From positions 29,567,941 through 29,631,940 of the forward strand of contig OZ022577.1 of assembly GCA_963669155.1 (NCBI GenBank): DNA of 64,000 nucleotides, in the 5' to 3' direction. The position numbers and the translations under genes were made by a program. Shown one piece after another: positions 1 through 12,100 of the stretch. Below the pieces are notes generated by a model that was given only the letters and a program-made list of their open reading frames with translations, did not search any database and was not told the origin of the DNA. How positions within the stretch are numbered: the stretch's first letter is position 1; each line of letters begins with the position of its first letter. This stretch comes from Arbacia lixula (taxonomy: Eukaryota > Echinodermata > Echinoidea > Arbacioida > Arbaciidae).

Positions 1-148
1 GGAGAGCAAGGGAAAGATGGAGACAGAGATAGAAAGAGACAGACAGACAGACAGACAAACATAGAGAGTGAGAGAGAGAAACATATATGACATGGAGAGG
101 GAAATTAGTGACAGAATATTAGAGATGAAAAGTCAGAGAGAGAGAGAG

Positions 149-216
149 AGAGAGACAGCGAGGAAGAGATTTAGATGAGCTATCGAGAAAGAGAGGTAGA
201 ACCAGTAGAAAAGGTC

Positions 217-250
<34 letters not shown>

Positions 251-300
251 GAAGAGATTTAGATGAGCTATCGAGAAAGAGAGGTAGAACCAGTAGAAAA
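149..300. repeat. GA-rich tract with an 88-bp direct duplication
   Basis: A purine-rich tract in which a unique segment of about 53 bases (beginning aggaagagatttagatgag) occurs at 161 and again at 249, each copy followed by more GA dinucleotides. The open frame through this region is low-complexity Arg/Glu/Ser translation of GA repeat and is not treated as a gene. Confidence 0.85.
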
Positions 301-919
301 TTTCCAGTAGAAACCAGTAGAAATTCTAATGATTTTTCTTTACTGGTTTCTTCTAGTTTTTCGTCCTGGGAGGTGTTGAATAGAGCTTATGACACTAAAA
401 AGATAAGTTACAGCTTGAATCAAACTGAAATTAACATATCATTAAGTCAAAAGATGTAACTTTTCTTAGAAGTAGGTTTTGTGACATTTCATCAATTACT
501 TTTCATGAAGTAATCATGTGAGTATTTAATTGGATTTTCACTTTGGGACACATTTGGGGGGTTTAAGTTTGTGTGTATCAGATAATGAATTCAGAACACA
601 ATAATGGCCATTGTGCCTCACACATGACATTGCCTGATTAATCCCTTTCTTTTAAATCATCAGTCAAGAATCATACGAAACTAGGTATTTGAACGGAAAT
701 TATACGGGTATGTGTTTACGTGAATAAGACAGAGAGAAAGAGAATGACCGAGAGGAAAAATCAAAAAGGAGGAGAGGGAGGGAGGAGCACATATCAGAGT
801 TATACTGGGCGCTAACAGCGTCGAGACTGGCAGGCGGTCGAGACCGGCAGGCGGTCTCACAGAGCAGTTTAGTTTTACTCTCCATCCTCGACCAGCCGTG
901 AGCAGAACAACCCTTCACC

Positions 920-1063
920 ATGACTTCCAGAATACAAATGAATGAATTCATAAGAAAGCGTACCAAAAACCCGCCAAAAACCACACTACCTTATACACTT
1001 CTTGACCACCTTTCTTTTAAAGAATCAGTCAAGAATCCTACTGTAGGGAGCTTGTTGTATTGA
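920..1063 (+). CDS. Possible 47-aa small ORF or first exon, unrecognised
   Basis: An ATG in a favourable context (caccATGA) opens a 47-codon frame starting MTSRIQMNEFIRKRTKNPPK and ending at TGA. It follows a locally GC-richer stretch (790-920) with two copies of a 19-bp phrase containing gcaggcggtc. No domain, signal peptide or homolog is recognised. It could be the first coding exon of a gene running right, a small peptide gene, or chance. The only support is the start context and local composition, so confidence is low. Confidence 0.12.
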   Translation: MTSRIQMNEFIRKRTKNPPKTTLPYTLLDHLSFKESVKNPTVGSLLY

Positions 1064-1930
1064 ATTCTCTTTTGTTTAGTTTCTCTTTAGTCATGTTAGT
1101 TCAGTTAAGTCGGGTATTTAGTTCAGTTCTGTTTGGAATTATGTTCGTATTCATCGAATCACTCAGTATCCTACTTCTCTGATCACCTTCATTCCTTTCC
1201 TATTCAGATGTGCTCACCCATTCCATCCTCACATCTGGCTCTTTTGTTGAACATTCTTGATTACATAATCACCCAGATCATTTACCCATCATCATCCTTC
1301 TTGCTTTTATTGGGTGATTTGGTAAATAGGGTTCCTACATTTGCGTTGGCCTGCTCCATTCCTTTTATTTATATTGGTTCCCTTTTTAGTTAATTTGAAT
1401 ATGCAAATGTACTTTATGTTAATTATGTTCATGCTAGAAAATCTTGCTGCGAGCAAAGAGCCCCAGAATATATGTGCACCTCAGTGCATGTCAGGACTTC
1501 AAGTCTGCAATACTCATTTTTTTTTGTGTGTGTGTTCCATCATGTAGTGCAAATGAATTAAAAACTAGACGGCCAAAAATATCGTAATCTACTGCTTACC
1601 GGGCAAGAAATCTTACAGGTATGTAGGCCTATACACCTTGTAAATGCAGTAGTAATAACAGAGTGATCCATCCTGTCAATGATTAAAAAACGAGTCGGAC
1701 AAAAATCTTGGAACCAGCTGGATTTGAAAATACAATCTATTGTATACCGGGCATTTCATTCATTTACAGGATGGAGCATTGGAATTACTTCAGAAAGCCC
1801 TTTCATTCAAACGTGTGGAAATAGTTCTTTACAAGTGGTCATGGTGGTTGTATTAGAAAAGCACCCTGGAATATATGAACGAGGGTATCTAGATAAATGG
1901 GTATGAATGGTGGATGCAGGAACAGCCAAA

Positions 1931-2920
1931 CGGCAGGCACCGGAAAATACGCTTATTTTATTTTCAGCGAGGTAGTCGTGACCTTCACTTGACCTCTCGA
2001 ACCGCAGAAAACGTCTCCTTTTCAAACTGCGATATCTTCATGAATATACAATATTTTCGTGCGCTTTCTTTTGTAACTGTATGTTGGAGGTCGAAATATA
2101 CCAAGTGTGAAAAAACATTTCATTAAAACAGGCAGGAAAATATTGCAAATTCGAAATAAATATGTGGTTCTAATAAAGATTAAAAAAATAAAAATAAACT
2201 CTATATTTCAATGTCAATCGCTTTTGAGCCCCTAACATTTAGACATCATCTGAAGCGAAATTTATTGTACTTTATGGAGATACCATTGTTTTTCAACCTC
2301 CCCCCATAGAAGGGTCAGGATCCAGCAAAACATCAACCATGTTCAAATCCAAAATGAGCGAGATATGACGAAGTTGTGAGCGATCCTAACCAGCCAATCA
2401 TAGTCCACGATAATAACGAAATCCCACCGGCGATCCAAGGATGAACCAATCATAGTCGCGGACTATGATCGCTCATAACTTCGTCATATCTCGCTCATTT
2501 TGGATTTGAACATGGTTGATGTTTTGCTGGATCCGGACCCTTCTATGGGGGGAGGTTGAAAAATAATGGTATCTCCATAAAGTACAATAAATTCCGCTTC
2601 AGATGATCTCTAAATATTAGGGGCTCAAAAGCGATTGACATTGAAAATATAGAGTTTATTTTATTTTTTTTAATTTTTATTAGGACCACATATTTATATC
2701 GAATTTGCAATATTTTCTGCCTGTTTTAATTAAATGTTTTTTCACCCTTGGTAAATGTCCACCTCCAACATACAGTTACAAAAGAAAGTGTACAAAAATA
2801 TGATATATTCATGGAGATATCGCAGTTTGAAAGGGAGACCTTTTTCGCGGGTCGAGAGGTAAAGTGAAGGTCACGACTACCGAGCTGAAAATAAAATCGC
2901 GTGTTTTCTGCTGCCTGCGG
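1931..2920. mobile_element. 1-kb foldback (large inverted-repeat) element
   Basis: Two arms of about 450-480 bp are reverse complements of each other: roughly 1931-2410 and 2456-2920, with a spacer of about 45-80 bases. Matching landmarks include ctatatttcaatgtcaatcg on the left against its complement near 2630-2650, and the ggatccagca / tgctggatcc pair at 2319 and 2530. The arms differ by scattered substitutions, so the element is not very recent. No transposase frame was found inside; it is best read as a non-autonomous foldback DNA element. Confidence 0.8.
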
Positions 2921-2923
2921 ACG

Positions 2924-3320
2924 AATATCGGTTGCGAAGTCCGTATGATTTCTGAAAATTCGCGTCACTTTGAAGACGAATAGCACAAATGTTTTATTTT
3001 TGAGCCCAAACAAAACTGAAATCAAATTCTCCGCTGGAGTACTGGCTTTCCAAAGCTGTAACTGGTGTTGCCGTCCAATTTGTAGAAGGGTCAGGATCCA
3101 GCAAAGTCTGAGAGCTTACATATATATCGGTTGCGAAGTCCATACGATTTCTGAAATCTCGCGTCACTTTGAAGACGAATAGCATAAATGTTTTATTTTT
3201 GAGCCCAAACAATATTGGAATCAAAATTTCCGCTGAAGTATTGGCTTTTTAGAGCCGTAACTGTCGTTGCCGTACAATCCATAGAAGGGTCAGGATCCAG
3301 CAAGGTCTGAGAGCTTACAT
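2924..3320 (+). repeat. 199-bp direct repeat, two copies, abutting the foldback
   Basis: The phrase atatcggttgcgaagtcc begins near 2925 and again near 3124, and similarity continues for about 195 bases in each copy. Each copy ends with the phrase gaagggtcaggatccagcaa followed by gtctgagagcttacat (near 3087 and 3284). The same gaagggtcaggatccagc phrase also occurs inside the foldback arm at 2311, so this block and the foldback probably belong to one repeat family. Confidence 0.8.
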
Positions 3321-3695
3321 GAAAATGAAAATATTTATTAAAAAACATATAATCTCAATCCCTGTCTAAAAAAAATCCTGATCAGCATGCTTACGGAAGA
3401 CACCAGCAAAAGATCTCGCGAGCATGTCGAATTCCTTCGTAATCTAGGTGCAGCAAAATCTGCGCGTGAGATTTCGCGAGACGAAAAATATAACGCTCAC
3501 GAATTCTATAGAACGAGCGAGCGCTGCCGATTGACTGGGAAGATCATTCAGGGGAGGGCGTCAAAGGGAAGGTGGCAGAGGGAGAAAACAAATCAGATGA
3601 GACAATGAAAATAACTAAACGCGTCAAAATAGAGAGGGGGTGGAGAGATGCGGGGAGTGGAAAAACGCTTTAGTAAAAAAAAAGAGTAGGGGGAA

Positions 3696-3700
<5 letters not shown>

Positions 3701-3762
<62 letters not shown>

Positions 3763-3790
3763 AAGAGAGAAAGAGAGAGAATTAGAGAAT
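3701..3790. repeat. (GA)n microsatellite
   Basis: An uninterrupted GA run of about 60 bases followed by imperfect GA/GAA sequence. Confidence 0.95.
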
Positions 3791-3845
3791 GAGAGAGCTA
3801 GAAGAAAGTTGCTTTTATATTATACGTACATCTATTCGGGATATC

Positions 3846-4057
3846 AGGATTGGGATTGTCTATTATTCAGTGCCTTAACTTTATGATTATCTGCTTATGA
3901 TAAACGTTTGCTTTATGATTTATTCTAAGCTAATGTTTGATATTATTTTATAGGATTGGTAATGTCTATTATTCAGTGCCTTAACTTTATGATTATCTGC
4001 TTATGATAAACGTTTGCTTTATGATTTATTCTAAGCTAATGTTTGATATTATTTTAT
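3846..4057 (+). repeat. 106-bp tandem duplication, two near-identical copies
   Basis: The phrase gtctattattcagtgcc occurs at 3858 and 3964, and the surrounding 106 bases are repeated almost without change, so the duplication is recent. No coding potential is seen. Confidence 0.9.
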
Positions 4058-4690
4058 AGGTCATTTGTTCTGAGGTTTTATTTTGTATCATGATAATGTA
4101 TCAGTTTCATCATACAAGTTGTACAATTCAGACTTGCAATTAGCATAATCATGACATTTTTATAAATTATTGTTCATATTATAACTCTTGAAACGAATTA
4201 AACTGAATGAAAATTACACTTTATGCATATGTTGTACTGATTACATTATAAATACTATTGTTTTATTAACTACATTAAATACAATGAATGTGTAGCAATT
4301 TCCATTATTTTCTATAATTTCTCTAAATTTCAGATATAACATAAGCGGCAAATATTTGTGCAAACTGAACGGCAACAAACAAAACAGTGGATATTAAGGA
4401 GGAATATAGTGAGAGAAAGAATGTATGTATGTGCACATTTTTTGAGTGTGGGAGAAAGGGATAAAGGTAGTAGAGATAGAGGAAGAGAGAGAGAGAGAGG
4501 GAATAAACAAATATAATGCATGTACTGTCCTGTAATCTCATTAAAGGACAATGTACCTTTCAGACTTTGATCAGATCGAAGCTCAATTGTTTTGGAGTTG
4601 ATCACTAACAAAACACTTCATGTACACACTAAATTACTGAAATCTACTTTTTTTCTAATGAAGATAAAGAGCTTGTAGATATTTCTTTCC

Positions 4691-5046
4691 TTAAAGGGAA
4701 AATCTACCCTATTGTTATTTTTTTTATCATAGCAGAAAAATGAATGTAAAATATAAGTGATGGTTTGATGAAAATCTGTCAAAGGATAAGAAAGTGATTT
4801 TTAAGTCGTTTCCCCAATTTGTGACGTCATGTGTTTAATGATACATCAAATGCACATCAATGGTGTATAATTTGAGGAAATTAACATTTTCTAAAAAAGA
4901 GGTACAGAACTTACAGCAGAATAGCTGGTAAGCGACGTCACAATATTACGAATTGGACAATTCCTAACTCTGCTATCCTCTGACAGACTTTTGATACCTT
5001 CATTCATTTCTTTCATGTTTTAATGTTATTAAAACCAACTGAAAAC
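4691..5046. repeat. Dispersed MITE-like repeat related to 19051-19538
   Basis: Begins ttaaagggaaaatctaccct and carries aatgaaaatctgtcaaagga-like and cgtcac phrases, ending near attaaaaccaactgaaaac. These match in order the better-preserved element in CDAN1 intron 7, which has complementary ends. The right terminus here is degraded and followed by a C homopolymer at 5056-5069. Confidence 0.5.
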
Positions 5047-6072
5047 AACAACTGCCCCCCCCCCCCCACCTTGACGAGGAGGAAACTTTCCATTTTGTAA
5101 TGATAGGCAGAGTGAAATATGGAAGGGGATGATGACTTGAGAATACGACATCGGTTACAAGGTGTACATCATGAACATTCTCCATATCAAATGTTCAACA
5201 AAGGACTATGTATATGTACATCACAAACTTGTAAAGAGACACACAGCAAATTCTATTCTTTAACTCGCATTGAAATGTTTTCATCATTCAATTTATTCAT
5301 TTGATCACAAAAACAAAATATTTGTCAAACAAAACTGGCAGTACAAAAATAGTTCTACAAGTATCTTCTATTTGTTTTCACTATAACACTATGTACAACA
5401 CATCCAAACCTTGGTGCAAAATGAAATGTTCTTAGCACCAAAAACGACATTAACATACAAAAATACAGGCACATGTGAATATATTACATTCTACTTGTAA
5501 TATGTTCTATTTCGGTACGAGTCCACTTCTAATGTACTTATCATTTTGCAAGATTATGATTGTCAATATTTAATCTCACACACCCCTTCAAGCTTTAGAA
5601 ACTCCACTGGGTGTCCCCACATGCACCCAGGGACCCCTAAATATGACCCAATGTTATTACACTGTATTAGGTCTGAAACCAATTGCTGATGAGACACAGA
5701 TTTAGAGAACAGTTGCCCTCCTCCACCCCGACTCCATTCATCAGTGGTTCTCTGGTGGTTCCCAGAAGATGTTGATCTGAAAAGTATCTCAGATGAAACT
5801 CCAAAGAATTCAATGGGAAATAGGTTAAAGTTGATCTAAAATCTTCCCCCACTGGTATTGGCTGACTGCATCAACGGGTTGCTGCAAACTTCAGAGGTTA
5901 AGAAACTTAAGTTTGACAAATTTATCATCATTCGTTTATCCGTAGTTCACCGAGAGACCTGATTTGAAAGGAGTATTAACATGCACACATTACCAAGAGG
6001 CACTCAGTGATTCTTGATGCATAAAGTTCTTTGAGTAATAACATCATCATGAATGTTGTTGTTCCATGTCCA

Positions 6073-6236
6073 GGGCCCCGTAACATAAAGGTACCGGTAT
6101 GCATTCAATTGCAAATTTGAAAGATGAATTCTGATTGGTTACAGGTCATTTTTTGTAACAAAATGTGCATGCAACAATGATTTTGATTGGTCATTGCTAT
6201 TTTGCGATTGATTGCAAACTTTTATGTTACGGGCCA
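6073..6236. mobile_element. Small palindromic MITE-like element
   Basis: The left end gggccccgtaacataaa and right end tttatgttacgggcc are complementary, 164 bp apart. Internal phrases with attggt repeat in opposite orientations. Ends starting GGGCCC resemble those of the element at 32342-32500, although the internal sequence differs. Confidence 0.65.
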
Positions 6237-6522
6237 TCCCATGATCGGGGTATTCAGAATGACAGGTCATCACAACCCACTTGAGTTCCTAATTAAGGGT
6301 ACTCAAATCAACAGTCAATCCTATCTAATACCATTTGCTTATCTACAGTTTAAGGCACACATTTTGTGAACAAACAAATGCGGGGGACTGTTAGCATATC
6401 AGTTGTTATACCAGCCTAACTTCTAGGCTGTGCAGTATTAGTTTTCTTCTCATGCACTACAATTACAACTAAGCCAGGGAAAACTGACCAAGCATCCCTC
6501 ATTTTTTTGCTGCATTTGAAAG

Positions 6523-6529
6523 AGAGAGA

Positions 6530-6612
<83 letters not shown>
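6523..6612. repeat. (GA)n microsatellite
   Basis: About 90 bases of nearly pure GA with a few interruptions. Read on the minus strand it gives a poly-Leu/Ser open frame that is not a gene. Confidence 0.95.
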
Positions 6613-6615
<3 letters not shown>

Positions 6616-8664
6616 TGGTCTGTATATCCAGACTAAGCTGTGATTGCAGAGAAGAAAAACATATCCCCCAGCCTGGAATTGAGGCCATTGTGTAAATGCC
6701 CCAGTTTTTGCATATTGTGATTAGTGATGGGTGTCAATAAAGTAAACAATCTCACCACAGTGCATACTCAAAATTATGTGCATATACTGTACCTACACAT
6801 ATACATGTAAGTATATATTTATGAAACCTAGCTGAAAAAAACCCTGACTTTACCATAATAAACATTACAGAGGCAATGTTCTACATTTACAACGTACAGA
6901 ACTTCACAATTTAAGTCCCAAATACAAGTAACCCTGCATCATACCTAGTACATGAACATGTGTATCTTGTCATTCCCTAGATGTACTAGTAGATAGCAAT
7001 ATATTTCCTCTTCCTTGGGTAAAAAAAATATAGCCCAAGTACATGGAATTGAGCCAAATTAACTGAAAAGTATTTTGACAATGACTGACTCATACATTTC
7101 CTGTGGCCTGAACTTTTACTTTTGATAAATGTATCAACACCTTATGGCTACACTAATGTAAGTCTGCACTTTCTGCATAGTACATATATACTAGTTCACT
7201 GATACAGTAATTTTAATGTGGTGCCCAAGGCATGCCTCACATAGCATCAGCAAATGCACACAAACTGATTAATGTCTTCATGGAAAATTCAAACATTTGT
7301 TTGGAAGAGATGTTCATACCAGGCTCCAATAGTGATTTTGAGTATGTTCACGAAATCAGAAAACATAGTTATGTACATGTCAATGATCCATTTTCATATC
7401 ATAGAAAACATCAATGGAAACTTTCCTTCATACCAACTGGTGTATATACATGTACACCTGTCACTAGTGATTCACTTTCAAGGAGTGCAAATTGTAATGC
7501 ATTTTAAATCCATTAAATTCTTGCTACAGTAGTTGGCAAACCTCAGACAAGCTATGGTAACTATGAGAAACATAATACATGGTTTCAACAACATTCATAC
7601 AATTTGTACACAAATTGAAAATAACGAAATTGAAAAACATGCCAGTATGTAAACAATCCTTACACACAGTAATTAGACACAAAACAGACAATAACATAAA
7701 TTTACAAACATGATTTCTCTTTGGCACTACAAAACACATACATGTACCACACAATACCCAAACAATGGGATACCAACCTCCTACTTTTTAAAAAGAAAGG
7801 GTACATAGTCCATGTAATGACATATACATCCTGCTTCTAGCTTCCCTGTTCTACTCAAATTTTGTTATTCCTACTTCAGAATTTCCTCTTTCTCTTTCTC
7901 TATGAAAACCACACCTGAAGCATTGGTTTTAAAATCACACATTAAACCATGCAATGTGTGCAGCCAGTCTGTGGTAGTATTCCCAGAATAGAAGCGGGTA
8001 GAGAAAACATTTCGTTTGTAGTGGGAATTCTTACTGGTGATTTTTGCAGGTTTGCACCAGTTATTGCAGTTACACCAGAGAGGTGTAAGGAATGGAGTCA
8101 GCACGAAGTGTAATTTATTCCTACAGCAGTCGCGTGCATTGATATCACAATGGAATATTTGACGCGTTTGGCTCTTTGATCGAGGGAGATCCGCCGCCAA
8201 ACAAGCATGACAAAATGTAGGATGCATTTTGAGGAATATATATTCTGTATGCACAGAAGATTTCAGAACCACTTCATGAACTGAAGTGCATGTGCAGTAG
8301 TATTACATCTTATAAAAATACGATTCTTTGAATTTCAGATTATATTGTTGCTTCGTTTTTGTGATAAAAGGAGAAAACTCTAGAAAACATGCCAGAGAAA
8401 TGCCTCCATATCGCACATTTCCGAATCATATTTCCTTAAAAATATCTTGTAAATCGTTTGTTGAGTGTTTAATCTTTCATGGAAACAATCTCAATTTCGT
8501 GTGCGGAGGTATCCGGAAAAGTTACGGACCAAATTCTTTCTACAATTTTTTTCAAAATTTCCTTTCGCTCACCCTAAAACTAATTCACAGTGTGTGTAAA
8601 TAGATCAGCTACGAGCTCCCAGCGAAGGCTGAACGGTTGACATGCTTCTTAAAACAGATTGTCT

Positions 8665-8670
8665 TTTATT
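8665..8670 (-). terminator. Candidate SIVA1 polyadenylation signal
   Basis: TTTATT on the plus strand reads AATAAA on the minus strand, about 470 bases past the SIVA1 stop codon. No closer canonical AATAAA was seen. A transcript end is needed to confirm it. Confidence 0.3.
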
Positions 8671-9138
8671 ATTCAGAGGAAGGCACTACCTAATTAGAAA
8701 TACAGCTAATTGTTTAAAACACCTGAATGTCTTGAATTGTTTTGAGGCGGCGGACCTCATAGATCAAAGGAAGTCTATCCGAGCGCAGTCCATCCATGAT
8801 AGGTCCATGGTTACACCACCTAAACTTGTGATCGAGAAATATTCATAATTCATTCCCACATTGCGCAACCCTGGATACATGTATGGCATCCATATAATTC
8901 GACAAATAACAATGTGATTATATTCACAGCATCAACTCACTGTGAATCATATTCATCAAAGGTCCACACATACTTTATAGATGTTATCTGGTGCTTGCAT
9001 AAAATGGGCCAAGCATTCCTTCCACTTCCTAAAAGCTGCAGAATATTCATAGAGTTCTGGGGCAGCTGAAGTAGAATCCCACATTTCACTTGGGAGAGTG
9101 TCTTATTTCAGCATGCTGGAACAATGGCTGTCTTCCAG

Positions 9139-9187
9139 TCAGTATGAGCAGTTGAGGCAGAAAACTCTGTCGCATCTCTCGTCGTAG
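9139..9187 (-). CDS. SIVA1: SIVA1 coding exon 4 (C-terminus)
   Basis: 49 nt following acceptor CTCTTAG, giving YDERCDRVFCLNCSY and a stop at 9141-9139. It matches the human Siva tail pattern (D-YEKVLCTSC), with the final C-x2-C zinc-ligand pair preserved. The junction codon AA|C gives Asn. Confidence 0.88.
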
Positions 9188-12100
9188 CTAAGAGGGTTCA
9201 GAAATTAAGAAATAATACTAGTTACTTGATAAGTTTGCTCTGTCATGGCAGTGATCATAAAGACATAAGACTGTTATTCACATACTGCATTAGCCATGAA
9301 GTGCTTTGTTTTCAATACATGATTAGATATTTTCTTTGTGACATTGATTTTAATACCGTTCTATAAAAATGAAATGCAAACTGTTGACAGATTTCTAAAT
9401 GAATTATGTTAATCACATTCTAAATATGATCTGTATGATCACAGGCTGAAAACAATTCAAAAGATTTTAGTGATCATTCCATGTTTATTTTGTTTTTAAA
9501 TTTTGTTATGAAGGTGATAAGTTAATGCATCTCTGCATCTCTAACTAACAACAATGGGTTCATCTTGTGCAGAAATGTATGCCCTATCATTTGATCTTTT
9601 ATGATTAATTAATAGAAACAATATGAAAACTTAAAGCTCCAAACCACATACTTGGAGAGGTTGGACCCAAAGGTTAATTACTTACTTGATGACGGAGCAG
9701 GCCGAGCAGAATCCGCTCTCGCAGTTGACGCAGATCCGCCTACACCCAGAGCACAGGTTCCTCTCACAGTGCCCACACACAAAGTGCACAGGGATATGTG
9801 GATTGGCACATACACTGCACATCACCTTGGAACTGGCTAGGGGGGTAGGTGTGCGGGGAGAGAAACAAATTGTTTGAACTTTTGATGTACACAATACAGT
9901 ATATACAATACAAAGACAAGACAAAAAAAACGTGCACAGATAATTCAATGTACAAGGAATACTACACAATACAAAGACAAGTTAATGGAAGTACAAAAAG
10001 TTATTTACAAGAACAAAGAGCTCTGGATATCAAAGTTTAATAGATTGCACCTGAAAATACTCTCACCACATAGACCTGGGGCAATATTTATGAAATTTTG
10101 CTCACATATACCGTTAGTGCATATATCAAGTTGTAAAAAGGCCTTAACTTGCTGACTACCGTAATGCTCGTTGGATTCTCTTTTGGGATTCATGAAACCG
10201 TGCTTGCAGTATTGGCTTTTTCAGTTGCATTGTAGTTGGACAACTGACTGTAGCTACATTCTAAAAGTTCTACTTGCCAGCTAAATCTAGCTCGAAGACG
10301 TTGTATTCATGAAACCTTATTAGTGCTATTTACATTTAAATTCTTTGCTAAATTTAGAGTTGATACATGCAAGGCTACTGCAAGTCACTAATTTTATTCA
10401 CATTATTATCAATACAACAATATCTTGAATAAAAAAAAACATCAATTTTTAAACATTGATGTACAAGATTGATTTCATTGTGATCAAATTTTTATACCTT
10501 GTGGAGTCCCCTTCTTCTGGAAAGATCCGCCATAGATGAGGAATCCAGAGGGGGTCAGTCTGAGTTGGTTGGAAGGTGGGGAAGGGGGGTTGGGGCTGGG
10601 TGCCTGTTGTTGTTGCATCATCACCTGGCAAGTACTCATTGGCTCAGCTACATGTGGAGTCACACCCTTCTGCCCACTGTACAGCAACTCCAGTGTTCTC
10701 TCTGGGAAATGGGAATGAAAGGATGAGCTGAGGTTGACTGAAGTAGATCAATGTTGCATGTCTATAATGAGTACAAAGTCACTCACAGAGAATCCACACA
10801 TTCGGCTCGAAGTGGACGTGACTGTCTAGTGTCTAAAAATATCATGTAATGCTACAAATGAAAAGAAGAGGGGGGGGGGGGGGGGTCTTGTTCTATCAAA
10901 GGCAAAGCTGACAATGGGGTTGAACTAAAAATACTGAGCCCAATATTTTTGTGATTGCATGCCTATATTCTTCCAGGACTGGTGTCACATATTGAAACTG
11001 TGCTTAGTCTTCTTTCTCTCTCTTTTTTTTTTTGACAGAGAAATGAATGTTAATGTTATGTAGCATTTACATTGTAAAGGGCCCCTGTCATCAAAATATA
11101 TGTCAACTTATGTTGATGCAACATAATATGTACATAACAAAATCACAAACTGTTCAATGGAAATATGTGTCCTATATTTTAAAATAAATTTTCTATATTT
11201 TTTCTCAGCACTAATAAGCCCCACCTCCAAAATATCCTCCAACTCAAGATCCCCCCTGTGACATAATCAAAGGTTTTCTTTCTCTCTCTTTTTTTTTGAC
11301 AGAGAAATGAATGTTAATGTTATGTAACATTTAAAGGGCCCCTGTCATCAAAATATATGTCGACTTATGTTGATGCAACATAATATGTACATAACAAAAT
11401 CACTAACTGCTCAATGGAAATATGTGTCCTATATTTTAAAATAATTTTTCTTTATTTTTTCTCAGCACTGATAAGCCCCACCTCCAAAATATCCCCCAAC
11501 TCAAGATCCGCCTGTGGCATAATCAAAGCCAAAGGTAGAAATTAGCAGGACAATAAGCAGAATTTATGCACAAACTAAACATTGCAATGACTACCTCCAC
11601 CTGCCCACAAGAGCATCACATGTCTTCACACAATACCATCTAACAACCTTTCACGTTTCCGTATGTCAGAAATGTGCTAGCTGTGTAATGCTAGTATTAG
11701 CACTTGCAGGTAGTCATTGCATTTGCAATGTTTATTTTGTGCATAAAATGTCTATTATCCTGCTAATTTCTACCTTTGATGTAGACAGGAATAACCGTCA
11801 CAACAACAACAAGCAAATACAACGCACAAGCAAATACAAGGTTCCCACGCTTGAGTAGAAAGTTACCCGATAATATTAATAGTGCAAAGTCTATGGTAAA
11901 ACAGATTTTGCGATAAATATTATAGCTACTTCGTCTAAATTTAAAAAAGTAAAATTTTAACATCTTTCAAGCTATGATGCAACAAATCTACTTCAATCAA
12001 AATTAGATCTATATATTCATAAATTTATAAATTCTTGGACTGTCTAAAATACCCCCGAAAAATTAAAGGTAAAAATTAAAGCTTAATATAAAGTAAGAAT

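Larger units (their letters stand above)
5047..9138. other. Intergenic, no recognised gene
   Basis: AT-rich sequence downstream of SIVA1. Contents seen: a C run near 5056, a palindromic MITE-like repeat (6073-6236), a long GA tract (6523-6612) and a possible SIVA1 polyadenylation signal (8665-8670). Open frames here, including a 133-codon one on the minus strand at 7871-8272, show no recognisable domain. Part of the right end is probably SIVA1 3' UTR. Confidence 0.6.

Noticed and set aside
175-459. 94-codon Arg/Glu/Ser-rich open frame
   Set aside because: It is translation of a GA microsatellite and a duplicated GA-flanked segment; no domain or splice support.
7871-8272. 133-codon minus-strand open frame downstream of SIVA1
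   Set aside because: No recognisable motif, no conserved neighbours, and AT-rich intergenic or UTR context; a frame of this length is expected by chance somewhere in the window.
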